Positions 1 to 5,404 of a DNA stretch of 6,739 bases are shown piece by piece (positions within the stretch are counted from its first letter, which is position 1; every line of letters begins with the position of its first letter). Position numbers and translations under genes: made by a program. The DNA is from Syntrophomonadaceae bacterium (lineage in GTDB: Bacteria > Bacillota > Dethiobacteria > DTU022): assembly GCA_007119335.1 (NCBI GenBank), contig SKPU01000052.1, positions 1 to 6,739 of the forward strand. Direction: 5' to 3'. The notes beneath the pieces are model-generated. The model saw only the letters and a list, made by a program, of their open reading frames with translations. It did no database searches and had not been told where the DNA came from.

Positions 1-1
1 A

Positions 2-178
2 GATGAAAAGGCAGAGCTGCTTGAAATAATCAACAACTATGGCCGTTCGGTAGTACCACTTATAGTGCCTTTAACCTTAATAACCCACTACGTTCGTAAA
101 TACGATATTTCTTACTTGCAGGATCAGTCGTACTTAGAACCTCATCCGGCTGAACTAATGCTTCGAAACCATGTATAA
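2..178 (+). CDS. YbgA-like DUF1722 domain protein, C-terminal fragment
   Basis: This is the last 58 codons of a gene that begins before the window; the stop is TAA at 176-178. The reading frame gives a peptide with VVPLIVPLTLITHYVRKY followed by YLQDQSYLEPHPAELMLRNH at its end. Both are characteristic of the C-terminus of the DUF1722/YbgA family, in which a ...VPL(I/V)VP...L..HY stretch and a closing PHP.EL.LRN motif are conserved. Members occur alone or fused behind a DUF523 domain; which form this is cannot be seen here. Biochemical function is not well established; in E. coli the ybgA gene lies next to photolyase phr. No Shine-Dalgarno or start is visible because the 5' end is missing. The next gene, fakA, is on the same strand about 150 bp away, so co-transcription is possible but not shown. 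Confidence 0.82.
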   Translation, partial: DEKAELLEIINNYGRSVVPLIVPLTLITHYVRKYDISYLQDQSYLEPHPAELMLRNHV

Positions 179-199
179 ATTGAGTTTGCAGAGGATTTA

Positions 200-233
200 G
201 TTGACCAATCCAATAGTAGCGAAATTGTTTAAC
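200..233 (+). repeat. Imperfect hairpin between the DUF1722 gene and fakA
   Basis: GTTGACCAAT at 200-209 can pair with ATTGTTTAAC at 224-233, giving eight Watson-Crick pairs, one G-U pair and one mismatch around a 14-base loop. No T-run follows, so it is not a standard intrinsic terminator. It could be a weak 3' end structure for the upstream gene or a structure in the fakA leader. The remaining 179-328 region shows no convincing promoter; TATATT/TATTAT at 269-276 lacks a good -35 partner. Confidence 0.3.
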
Positions 234-316
234 CAATAAATCTATGCCAGGCGAATGGAAAACTGATCTATATTATGCTATTATTCAAGATAGTAATAAT
301 TGATATTACTTTGAGC

Positions 317-322
317 AGGTGA
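317..322 (+). promoter_or_regulatory. Ribosome binding site for fakA (fixes a TTG start)
   Basis: AGGTGA lies six bases before the TTG at 329. The last three bases (TGA, 320-322) are an in-frame stop, so translation of fakA cannot begin further upstream, and the first ATG in frame is 20 codons inside. The spacing and the blocked frame together support TTG initiation. Confidence 0.75.
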
Positions 323-328
323 AAACCA

Positions 329-2038
329 TTGTCTACTATAACCAAAGAAATACAGGGCTACCGTTTACATGCGAATGATTTTAAAAAAATGCTCCTCGGT
401 GCAAGTTATTTCTTTGAACGGGAAAAAGAAAATATCAACGCTCTTAATGTTTTTCCTGTTCCCGACGGGGATACCGGCACTAATATGAGTATGACTATCA
501 ATGCAGCCGTCGAGGGCTCACTGAGCTATGAAGGACATTCTATCGGAGAACTATCTGAAATAGTGGCATCCCGTGCCCTGATGGGTGCCAGGGGCAACTC
601 CGGGGTCATCCTATCCCAGATCCTGCGGGGGATCGCCCACGGATTGCAAAAAAAGGATTATACAACACCAGCTGAACTAAGCAAAGCATTTCAATACGGG
701 GTAGTTTATGCTTATAAAGCAGTATCAACACCGGTGGAGGGAACTATTCTCACTGTGGCCCGGGAAATGGCTCGCGGCATAAGAAATGCAGCCCGGCAGG
801 GCGAAAATCTTTATGATAGCTTAGAAGAAGCAATAAAAAACGGAAAGGCCGCCCTTGATAAAACAACAATGATGCTGCCCGCCCTTAAGGAAGCCGGGGT
901 CGTCGATGCCGGCGGGTTAGGACTCCTTGTTTTCCTGGAAGGCTTTCTTTTTGCTATGAAAAAGTCTTTGAACGATATGCTATCACACAAAAAGACAGCA
1001 CCTGTTGAGCAGACTTTAACCGGCATTACCAATACTCCTCCGCTAAAACCAACTGCCACTGAAAAACCACCCAATCTGCTATATCCTTACTGCACTGAAA
1101 TGATAATTAAAAATGAAAAAGGTGACTATCCCAATCTAAAAGCAAAACTTTCACCATTAGGTGATTCCCTGATTGTAGCTGCTGATAACCGGATGGCAAA
1201 ACTTCATATTCACACAGCATCGCCCGACCTTGTTATGCAATTAGCCCTTCAATTCGGGTCACTACATGACATCAAAATTGACAATATGCATGACCAGCAG
1301 GAAGAACACAAATTAAGTTATTCTTCAAACGCAGCTATGGAAAACCCGGCTATCCTGCCCAATACTGAAAAAACGCAGCAAGGTGAAGCCGGTATCATAG
1401 CGGTCTCTTTTGGCGAAGGGTTTCGTGAAATATTCTTAAGTCTCGGAGCAGACAAAATTGTATTCGGTGGACAAACTATGAATCCCAATGTTCGGGATCT
1501 GCTTCAGGCTGTTCATAACCTACCCCAGCAAAAAGCGATTATCCTGCCCAACAATAAAAACATTATCATGGTCGCCGAACAGGTTAAGGCTTTGTCTCAT
1601 AAACATGTCGAAGTTCTTGAAACCAAATCATTGCCGGAAGGGTTAACCGCTTTGCTCACTTATAACTTAACCCTGCCAATCGAAGATAATGTGACTGCCA
1701 TGCAGGAAAGCGTAAGTCAGGTAAAAACAGGCTTAATCACTTATGCAACCAGGGATACCATCATCAAAGGGGAAGCAGTAAAAGCCGGTCAATACCTCGG
1801 ATTAGCCGGTGACAACATTGTCACCTCAACCCAGAATTTACACCAGACCGCCCTTAATTTAGCCACTCAAATATTAGACGAAGAAAAAGACATCATCACC
1901 GTTTTTTACAATCAGGACATCGAATGGAAAGAAGCATCCACCCTGACTTCCGCTATACAAGAAAAGTATCCTTCCCTGGAAGTAGAGCTGCAATATGGCG
2001 GCCAGCCAATTTACTATTATATCTTTTCTGTTGAATAA
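329..2038 (+). CDS. fakA: Fatty acid kinase catalytic subunit FakA (DhaL/DAK2 + DegV-like domain protein)
   Basis: The 569-aa protein has the length and full three-part plan of FakA/YloV. Residues about 10-210 form a DhaL (DAK2) ATP-binding domain, with NALNVFPVPDGDTGTNM at 37-53 (D46 and D48 expected Mg-ATP ligands), GARGNSGVILSQ at 86-97, TPVEGT at 134-139 and VVDAGGLG at 191-198. A linker rich in Thr/Pro/Lys (about 215-248) leads to the middle domain with YCTE at 254-257, LGDSL at 277-281 and HIH at 293-295. The C-terminal part (about 354-569) is the FakB-interacting DegV-like domain, with FGGQTMNP at 379-386 and LPNNKNI at 405-411. Known role in the family: ATP-dependent phosphorylation of fatty acids held by FakB (DegV) proteins, giving acyl phosphate for phospholipid synthesis in the cytosol. 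No fakB is in the window and no asp23-like gene precedes it, unlike the common Bacillales order. The start is TTG, set by AGGTGA and an in-frame stop just upstream. It converges with zur, with 5 bp between stops. Confidence 0.92.
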   Translation: MSTITKEIQGYRLHANDFKKMLLGASYFFEREKENINALNVFPVPDGDTGTNMSMTINAAVEGSLSYEGHSIGELSEIVASRALMGARGNSGVILSQILRGIAHGLQKKDYTTPAELSKAFQYGVVYAYKAVSTPVEGTILTVAREMARGIRNAARQGENLYDSLEEAIKNGKAALDKTTMMLPALKEAGVVDAGGLGLLVFLEGFLFAMKKSLNDMLSHKKTAPVEQTLTGITNTPPLKPTATEKPPNLLYPYCTEMIIKNEKGDYPNLKAKLSPLGDSLIVAADNRMAKLHIHTASPDLVMQLALQFGSLHDIKIDNMHDQQEEHKLSYSSNAAMENPAILPNTEKTQQGEAGIIAVSFGEGFREIFLSLGADKIVFGGQTMNPNVRDLLQAVHNLPQQKAIILPNNKNIIMVAEQVKALSHKHVEVLETKSLPEGLTALLTYNLTLPIEDNVTAMQESVSQVKTGLITYATRDTIIKGEAVKAGQYLGLAGDNIVTSTQNLHQTALNLATQILDEEKDIITVFYNQDIEWKEASTLTSAIQEKYPSLEVELQYGGQPIYYYIFSVE

Positions 2039-2043
2039 TATCC

Positions 2044-2493
2044 TTAACTTTCTGCACCCGGTACTGTCAAACATTTTGGACAAAGGCCGTATACTTCAAG
2101 AGTATGCTCCCTTATTTTAAAGCGGGTTACTTTTTCTATCTCTTCAGCAATCAACTGAAAATTGCAGCTCCCAAACTCAACGATCTGATCGCATTTAGTG
2201 CAAACTAAATGGTGGTGGTGGCCTCCAGGTTGATTGATCTCATAACGAAGGTGATTGTCTTTTAAGGTAAGCCCCCGCACAATACCCAATTCCAGGAACA
2301 GATCAATGGTCCGGTATACAGTAGCCATGCCGATCCCCGGATATTCAGCCTGGATTCCCTCATAAATATTCTGCATATCAGGGTGGCCATTTACCCTGAG
2401 CAAATAGCTGAAAATAACCAGACGCGGCCTGGTCAGTTTGTAACCTTTGCGGCGCAAGATTTCCTTTACTTCCTTAAAATAATTACCTTCCAT
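2044..2493 (-). CDS. zur: Fur-family metalloregulator, probably zinc uptake repressor Zur
   Basis: From the ATG at 2493 the protein is 149 aa, typical of the Fur family. The winged-helix DNA-binding part occupies about residues 1-82, with LTRPRLVIF at 20-28, a recognition-helix region GMATVYRTIDLF at 55-66 and H37 after the LRVNG turn. The dimerisation and metal-binding part carries HHHH at 92-95, CTKC at 98-101 and CPKC at 138-141; the two CxxC pairs are the expected structural zinc site. E85 stands where PerR has its peroxide-sensing Asp, which argues against a PerR role. Being the last gene of a znuACB operon, 54 bp after znuB, favours Zur; Fur or another metal specificity cannot be excluded from sequence alone. 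In-frame starts upstream exist (GTG 2538, ATG 2514), but the ATG at 2493 is preceded by a very strong Shine-Dalgarno at the right spacing. It is likely autoregulated through the znuA promoter. Confidence 0.88.
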   Translation of the reverse strand: MEGNYFKEVKEILRRKGYKLTRPRLVIFSYLLRVNGHPDMQNIYEGIQAEYPGIGMATVYRTIDLFLELGIVRGLTLKDNHLRYEINQPGGHHHHLVCTKCDQIVEFGSCNFQLIAEEIEKVTRFKIREHTLEVYGLCPKCLTVPGAES

Positions 2494-2502
2494 GATCGCC
2501 AG

Positions 2503-2512
2503 TCCCCCTCCC
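2503..2512 (-). promoter_or_regulatory. Strong ribosome binding site deciding the zur start
   Basis: On the minus strand GGGAGGGGGA ends nine bases before the ATG at 2493. The alternative in-frame ATG at 2514 would put this sequence inside the coding region, so 2493 is preferred. Confidence 0.65.
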
Positions 2513-2547
2513 ATACATCTGCAATAAGTAAATAACACCCTGGACCA

Positions 2548-3360
2548 TTAACTGTACTTTTCCAACAACGCCTTCCCAGCCATGACGATAGCAAAAATAG
2601 CTGCCAGGATTAGAACAATCGCCGCCCCGGGTGGAACCGGATAATAATACGACCCAAAAAGGCCGCCGAAACTACCGGTAAGACCAACAGCAAGTGAGAT
2701 GGCAAGCATCCCCCGGTAATTCGCGCTAATTCGGTAAGCGATTGCTCCGGGTATAACGATCAGGGCCGAAACCAACACCACACCGACTATTTGGATAGAG
2801 ACCATCACTGTCAAACCCATCACGGCTAAAAGGGTCAAATAAATTGGGCCAACCGGAAGTCCGCCCGCTACAGCCATTTCTTCATCAAAACAGATCGTCA
2901 ACAGCTCTTTAAAAAACACAATAACAAAAAAGAGCACCCCGGCTAGAACAATACCCATCACAATCAGAGCCTGAACCGAAACAGCCAGGATGTTACCGAA
3001 TAGCAAGGAGAATAGTTCAGGGTGATACCCTTTAAAGGAACTGATCAAAGCTATACCCAGGGCCATTCCTGAAGAGTAAAAAATACCGATCACTGTGTCT
3101 TCACTGATCTTACCGACCCGACTGATATGGCCTGTGCTCATTGCAGTTCCTACTGCAAAGATGCTGCCCGTAAAAACAGGATTCAAACCGATAACCATCC
3201 CTAAAGCAATGCCCCCAAGGGCAGTATGCGAAATACCGGCTCCTAAAAATGATAATCTTTTAAGAATCACAAAAAAGGAAATCGTAGAGCAAAGAATGCC
3301 GACCAGCAGGGCAGCGAGCAGAGCGCGCTGCATAAAGCCGTAGTCCAGGATTTCACTCAT
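2548..3360 (-). CDS. znuB: Zinc ABC transporter permease ZnuB (ABC-3 family)
   Basis: A 270-aa hydrophobic protein of the ABC-3 metal-permease family, whose dimers form the membrane channel for Zn, Mn or Fe delivered by a cluster A-I binding protein. About eight or nine membrane segments can be drawn, roughly at 10-33, 41-59, 62-74, 90-107, 125-150, 171-190, 193-210, 218-236 and 243-262. Family motifs include SFLGAGISHTALGGIALG at 37-54, SEDTVIGIFYSSGMALG at 86-102 (the region that contacts the ATPase and following helix) and CFDEEMAVAGGLPV at 157-170. The ATG at 3360 has AGGTG five bases upstream and overlaps the end of znuC by 8 bp, which implies translational coupling. Metal choice is inferred from the His-rich ZnuA and the adjacent Fur-type regulator; an Mn/Fe system of the same family is the main alternative. 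Confidence 0.92.
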   Translation of the reverse strand: MSEILDYGFMQRALLAALLVGILCSTISFFVILKRLSFLGAGISHTALGGIALGMVIGLNPVFTGSIFAVGTAMSTGHISRVGKISEDTVIGIFYSSGMALGIALISSFKGYHPELFSLLFGNILAVSVQALIVMGIVLAGVLFFVIVFFKELLTICFDEEMAVAGGLPVGPIYLTLLAVMGLTVMVSIQIVGVVLVSALIVIPGAIAYRISANYRGMLAISLAVGLTGSFGGLFGSYYYPVPPGAAIVLILAAIFAIVMAGKALLEKYS

Positions 3361-4120
3361 GCCAGCACCTCGCTTTTTCCCCGGTGGTACTTAAGAAATC
3401 AAACTGGCAGCGATATGCTTCGTCAAGATGAGGGCTGTGTAAAACCTCGGCAGGACGGCCGTGGGTATGCATAGTCCGGTTAATACAAACCAGTTTGTCA
3501 GCTACCGGAGCGATTGAAACCAGATCATGTGAAACAATGATAATTGTTAAATCTTCTTTTTCTTTAAGGCTCTGCAGGAGTTCAACGAAGCTCTGCTGAG
3601 CCGGAAAATCAAGATTGGCATTCGGTTCATCCAGCAAAAGAAGGCGAGGCTGCCTGACCAGCGAGCGCCCCAGAAGAATGCGCTGCTGCTCACCTCCGGA
3701 TAAGTCCTGGAATGGACGATTATAATAATGCTCCATCCCGACAGAACGCAGGGCCATTCTGACTTTTTCCTTTTTGCCGGGCAACCTGCGAAACAAAGTC
3801 TGCGGAGAAAGCAGTCCGGTAGCTACCACATCAGCCGCTGAAAGCGGAAAACGCCTCTCAAAAGATTGACGCTGCGGCATATAGCCAATCATGGAGCGAA
3901 CTTCATTTATGCGGGATACTGGCAGGCCAAAAATAGTCAACTCGCCCTGCTGAACCTTGAGAAGGCCGAGCATAACCCGCAGCAAGGTAGTCTTCCCGGC
4001 TCCATTAGGGCCGATAATACCGGTCAACTCGCCGGAAAAGACAGAAAAAGTGATCCCTTCCAATACAGTTTTTCCGCTAAGCTTTACAGTCAGATTATTC
4101 ATTTTAACTCTTTCGGTCAT
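3353..4120 (-). CDS. znuC: Zinc ABC transporter ATP-binding protein ZnuC
   Basis: Cytoplasmic ATPase subunit that powers zinc import through ZnuB. Counted from the ATG at 4120 (255 aa), Walker A GPNGAGKTT is at 37-45, the Q-loop Gln at 83, the ABC signature LSGGEQQR at 140-147, Walker B RLLLLDEP at 159-166, the D-loop NANLD at 167-171 and the switch His at 198. All catalytic elements are intact. The start is ambiguous: a TTG at 4150 would add ten residues and begin 8 bp after znuA, but has no ribosome binding site at proper distance. The ATG at 4120 has a GAGG about 11 bases upstream and gives the usual short lead into the first beta strand (NLTVKLSGKTVLEGITF). A third in-frame ATG lies at 4102. 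The last bases overlap znuB by 8 bp. Confidence 0.92.
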   Translation of the reverse strand: MTERVKMNNLTVKLSGKTVLEGITFSVFSGELTGIIGPNGAGKTTLLRVMLGLLKVQQGELTIFGLPVSRINEVRSMIGYMPQRQSFERRFPLSAADVVATGLLSPQTLFRRLPGKKEKVRMALRSVGMEHYYNRPFQDLSGGEQQRILLGRSLVRQPRLLLLDEPNANLDFPAQQSFVELLQSLKEKEDLTIIIVSHDLVSIAPVADKLVCINRTMHTHGRPAEVLHSPHLDEAYRCQFDFLSTTGEKARCWHE

Positions 4121-4158
4121 CCTTTTTATCGCCTCACTGTTTTTCTGCAAAAGAGCAT

Positions 4159-5145
4159 TTATTGCATAGCCTCTTCAAATACAGAAAGGTTATAACGCAT
4201 TAAATCAAGGTAAGATTTACGGCCAGGCACATTTTCTCCTCCCAGGGGATCAAGAACTAAAACTTCTGTACCGCTTTCTTCAGCAATTCTTTCCGCAAGT
4301 TCGTCAGAGAACTGAGGTTCAGCAAAAATAGCGCCGATCTCTTTATCCCTGATTAAGCCCACCAGTTCCGCCACCCAGCCGGCAGAAGGTTCCTGTCCGG
4401 GAAACTGGGCAACTACAGCAACTTCATTTAGTTTATAACGTTCAGCAAAATACTGCCAGGCTGAATGAAAAGCTATAAAGTTTTGCTGTGAAAACCCAGA
4501 CACGGTTTCTTTGATCTCTTCGTGAAGGATGGTCAACTCCGCGGTATACTCCTCCAGCTTTTGATCAAAATAATCTTCATTTTCAGGGGCCAGTTCGACC
4601 AACTGATCATGGATAGCGCTAGACAGTGAATCACGCACAATCAGCGGATCCAGCCAATAATGAGGATCCTGAGGGCCATGATCATGGCTGCAACTACTGC
4701 AATCGTCATTTTCGCAATTATAGTCATTGTGTTCGTGATCATGGCCTTCCTGATCATCATCGAATTTGTGGTATGCAGCAGATTCGATGATCGGAATATG
4801 CTCCGACATATCAGCAACTAAAAGCCCGGTCCCGGCAGTTTCGCTCATTTTAACAGCCCAGTTGTCCAATTCAGCCCCAATATAAATAAAAAGATCGGCC
4901 TGATTAATTAGTTTAGCCTCTTCCACGGTTGGCTCATAGGTATGCGGGCTCGCTCCTGCCGGCAATAGATAGTTCACATCCACCTTTTCTCCTCCCAGCT
5001 GATCGATCAAATCAGCCAGAGGGTAAATAGTAGTCACCACATTAATGATCTCTTCGTCATGCCCGGATGCAGCCTCTTCATCCGCACAGCCAAAAGAGAA
5101 GAGTAGCAATAGTAAAAAAAGACAAATAAGCATTAAGTTACGCAT
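4159..5145 (-). CDS. znuA: Zinc-binding lipoprotein ZnuA (cluster A-I solute-binding protein)
   Basis: Extracytoplasmic zinc receptor that hands metal to ZnuB. From the ATG at 5145 it has 328 aa. Residues 2-19 form a basic-then-hydrophobic signal peptide (RNLMLICLFLLLLLFSFG) with the likely lipidated Cys at 20; the SFGC lipobox is not classical, since Ser rather than Leu stands at -3. The predicted metal ligands of the family are visible: H68 in ASPHTYEP, H162 in DPHYWLDP, H227 in AFHSAW and D299 in LDPLGG. Between them residues 126-156 form a loop rich in His and Asp, with six His and three Cys (144, 149, 152). Such His-rich loops mark Zn-type ZnuA proteins; Mn/Fe relatives lack them. In-frame ATGs at 5175 and 5166 exist, but GGGGA ten bases before 5145 and the signal peptide fit 5145 best. 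First gene of znuA-znuC-znuB-zur. Confidence 0.93.
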   Translation of the reverse strand: MRNLMLICLFLLLLLFSFGCADEEAASGHDEEIINVVTTIYPLADLIDQLGGEKVDVNYLLPAGASPHTYEPTVEEAKLINQADLFIYIGAELDNWAVKMSETAGTGLLVADMSEHIPIIESAAYHKFDDDQEGHDHEHNDYNCENDDCSSCSHDHGPQDPHYWLDPLIVRDSLSSAIHDQLVELAPENEDYFDQKLEEYTAELTILHEEIKETVSGFSQQNFIAFHSAWQYFAERYKLNEVAVVAQFPGQEPSAGWVAELVGLIRDKEIGAIFAEPQFSDELAERIAEESGTEVLVLDPLGGENVPGRKSYLDLMRYNLSVFEEAMQ

Positions 5146-5155
5146 TAAAATCGCT

Positions 5156-5163
5156 TCCCCTTT
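5156..5163 (-). promoter_or_regulatory. Ribosome binding site for znuA
   Basis: AAAGGGGA on the minus strand ends ten bases before the ATG at 5145. It supports this start over the upstream in-frame ATGs at 5166 and 5175, which would make the signal peptide begin with an unneeded polar extension. Confidence 0.6.
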
Positions 5164-5173
5164 CATTCTATTC

Positions 5174-5192
5174 ATTGATATTTATATTCAAT
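5174..5192. promoter_or_regulatory. Candidate Fur-family operator 2, in the znuA leader
   Basis: ATTGATATTTATATTCAAT has perfect five-base outer arms (ATTGA/TCAAT). Its 15-base core, 5176-5190, matches the classical Fur/PerR 7-1-7 box TGATAATnATTATCA at 11 of 14 defined positions. Its centre lies about 38 bp before the znuA ATG, downstream of the predicted transcription start. AT-richness of the region makes a chance match possible. Confidence 0.38.
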
Positions 5193-5239
5193 ACTTGCTG
5201 CCCGAAACTTTTTTAAGCCGCAAATATAGCTTCTTTAGA

Positions 5240-5254
5240 TGAGATCAATTATCA
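5240..5254. promoter_or_regulatory. Candidate Fur-family operator 1, just downstream of the znuA promoter
   Basis: On the minus strand TGATAATTGATCTCA matches the Fur/PerR 7-1-7 box TGATAATnATTATCA at 11 of 14 defined positions: the left half is perfect and the right half is degenerate. It begins about 14 bp past the predicted -10 of the znuA promoter, so a bound repressor would sit over the start of transcription. It resembles the B. subtilis Zur box less well than the Fur/PerR box. Zur is the natural candidate because its gene is in the operon. Confidence 0.42.
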
Positions 5255-5267
5255 TTAAGCATCTTAT

Positions 5268-5296
5268 ATTGTATCATGCTTCCAGGCGCATGCCAA
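5268..5296 (-). promoter_or_regulatory. Predicted sigma-A promoter of the znuACB-zur operon
   Basis: On the minus strand TTGGCA (5296-5291) and TACAAT (5273-5268) are separated by 17 bases; each hexamer matches consensus at five of six positions. Transcription would start near 5261, giving a leader of about 115 bases to the znuA ATG that contains both candidate operators. Confidence 0.6.
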
Positions 5297-5301
5297 AAGT
5301 A

Positions 5302-5330
5302 TTTACTTCTGCTTTCCACTAATATATTAT
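5302..5330 (+). promoter_or_regulatory. Predicted sigma-A promoter of serC
   Basis: TTTACT (5302-5307) and TATTAT (5325-5330) are separated by 17 bases; they match consensus at four and five of six positions. Transcription would start near 5337, about 70 bases before the serC ATG. A second, weaker candidate is TTGCCA at 5347-5352 with TAATAA at 5369-5374. The -35 box lies only five bases from the -35 box of the opposing znuA promoter. Confidence 0.45.
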
Positions 5331-5388
5331 TTAGGTGTAAATTTTTTTGCCAGGCAGCATCCATGATCTAATAAAGCGATCAATAAAT

Positions 5389-5396
5389 GGGGGGGG
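5389..5396 (+). promoter_or_regulatory. Eight-G tract acting as serC ribosome binding site
   Basis: A run of eight G residues ends eight bases before the ATG at 5405 and is the only Shine-Dalgarno-like sequence there. An in-frame ATG at 5387 immediately precedes and partly includes the run, but has no ribosome binding site of its own, so 5405 is preferred as the serC start. Confidence 0.5.
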
Positions 5397-5404
5397 TTAT
5401 ACAT

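Noticed and set aside
811..1074. Minus-strand open frame inside fakA
   Set aside because: Antisense to a strongly conserved kinase, composition unlike a real protein and no ribosome binding site; a shadow frame.
2044..2493. PerR identity for the Fur-family protein
   Set aside because: Glu at residue 85 replaces the Asp needed for peroxide sensing in PerR, and the gene sits in a zinc-transport operon.
4121..4150. Ten-residue N-terminal extension of ZnuC from TTG 4150
   Set aside because: No ribosome binding site at suitable distance and no family homology in the extra residues; kept as an alternative only.
5146..5261. Riboswitch or attenuator in the znuA leader
   Set aside because: The leader holds short inverted repeats (for example AGATG/CATCT at 5237-5265) but no known riboswitch core and no terminator with a T-run; operator sites explain it better.
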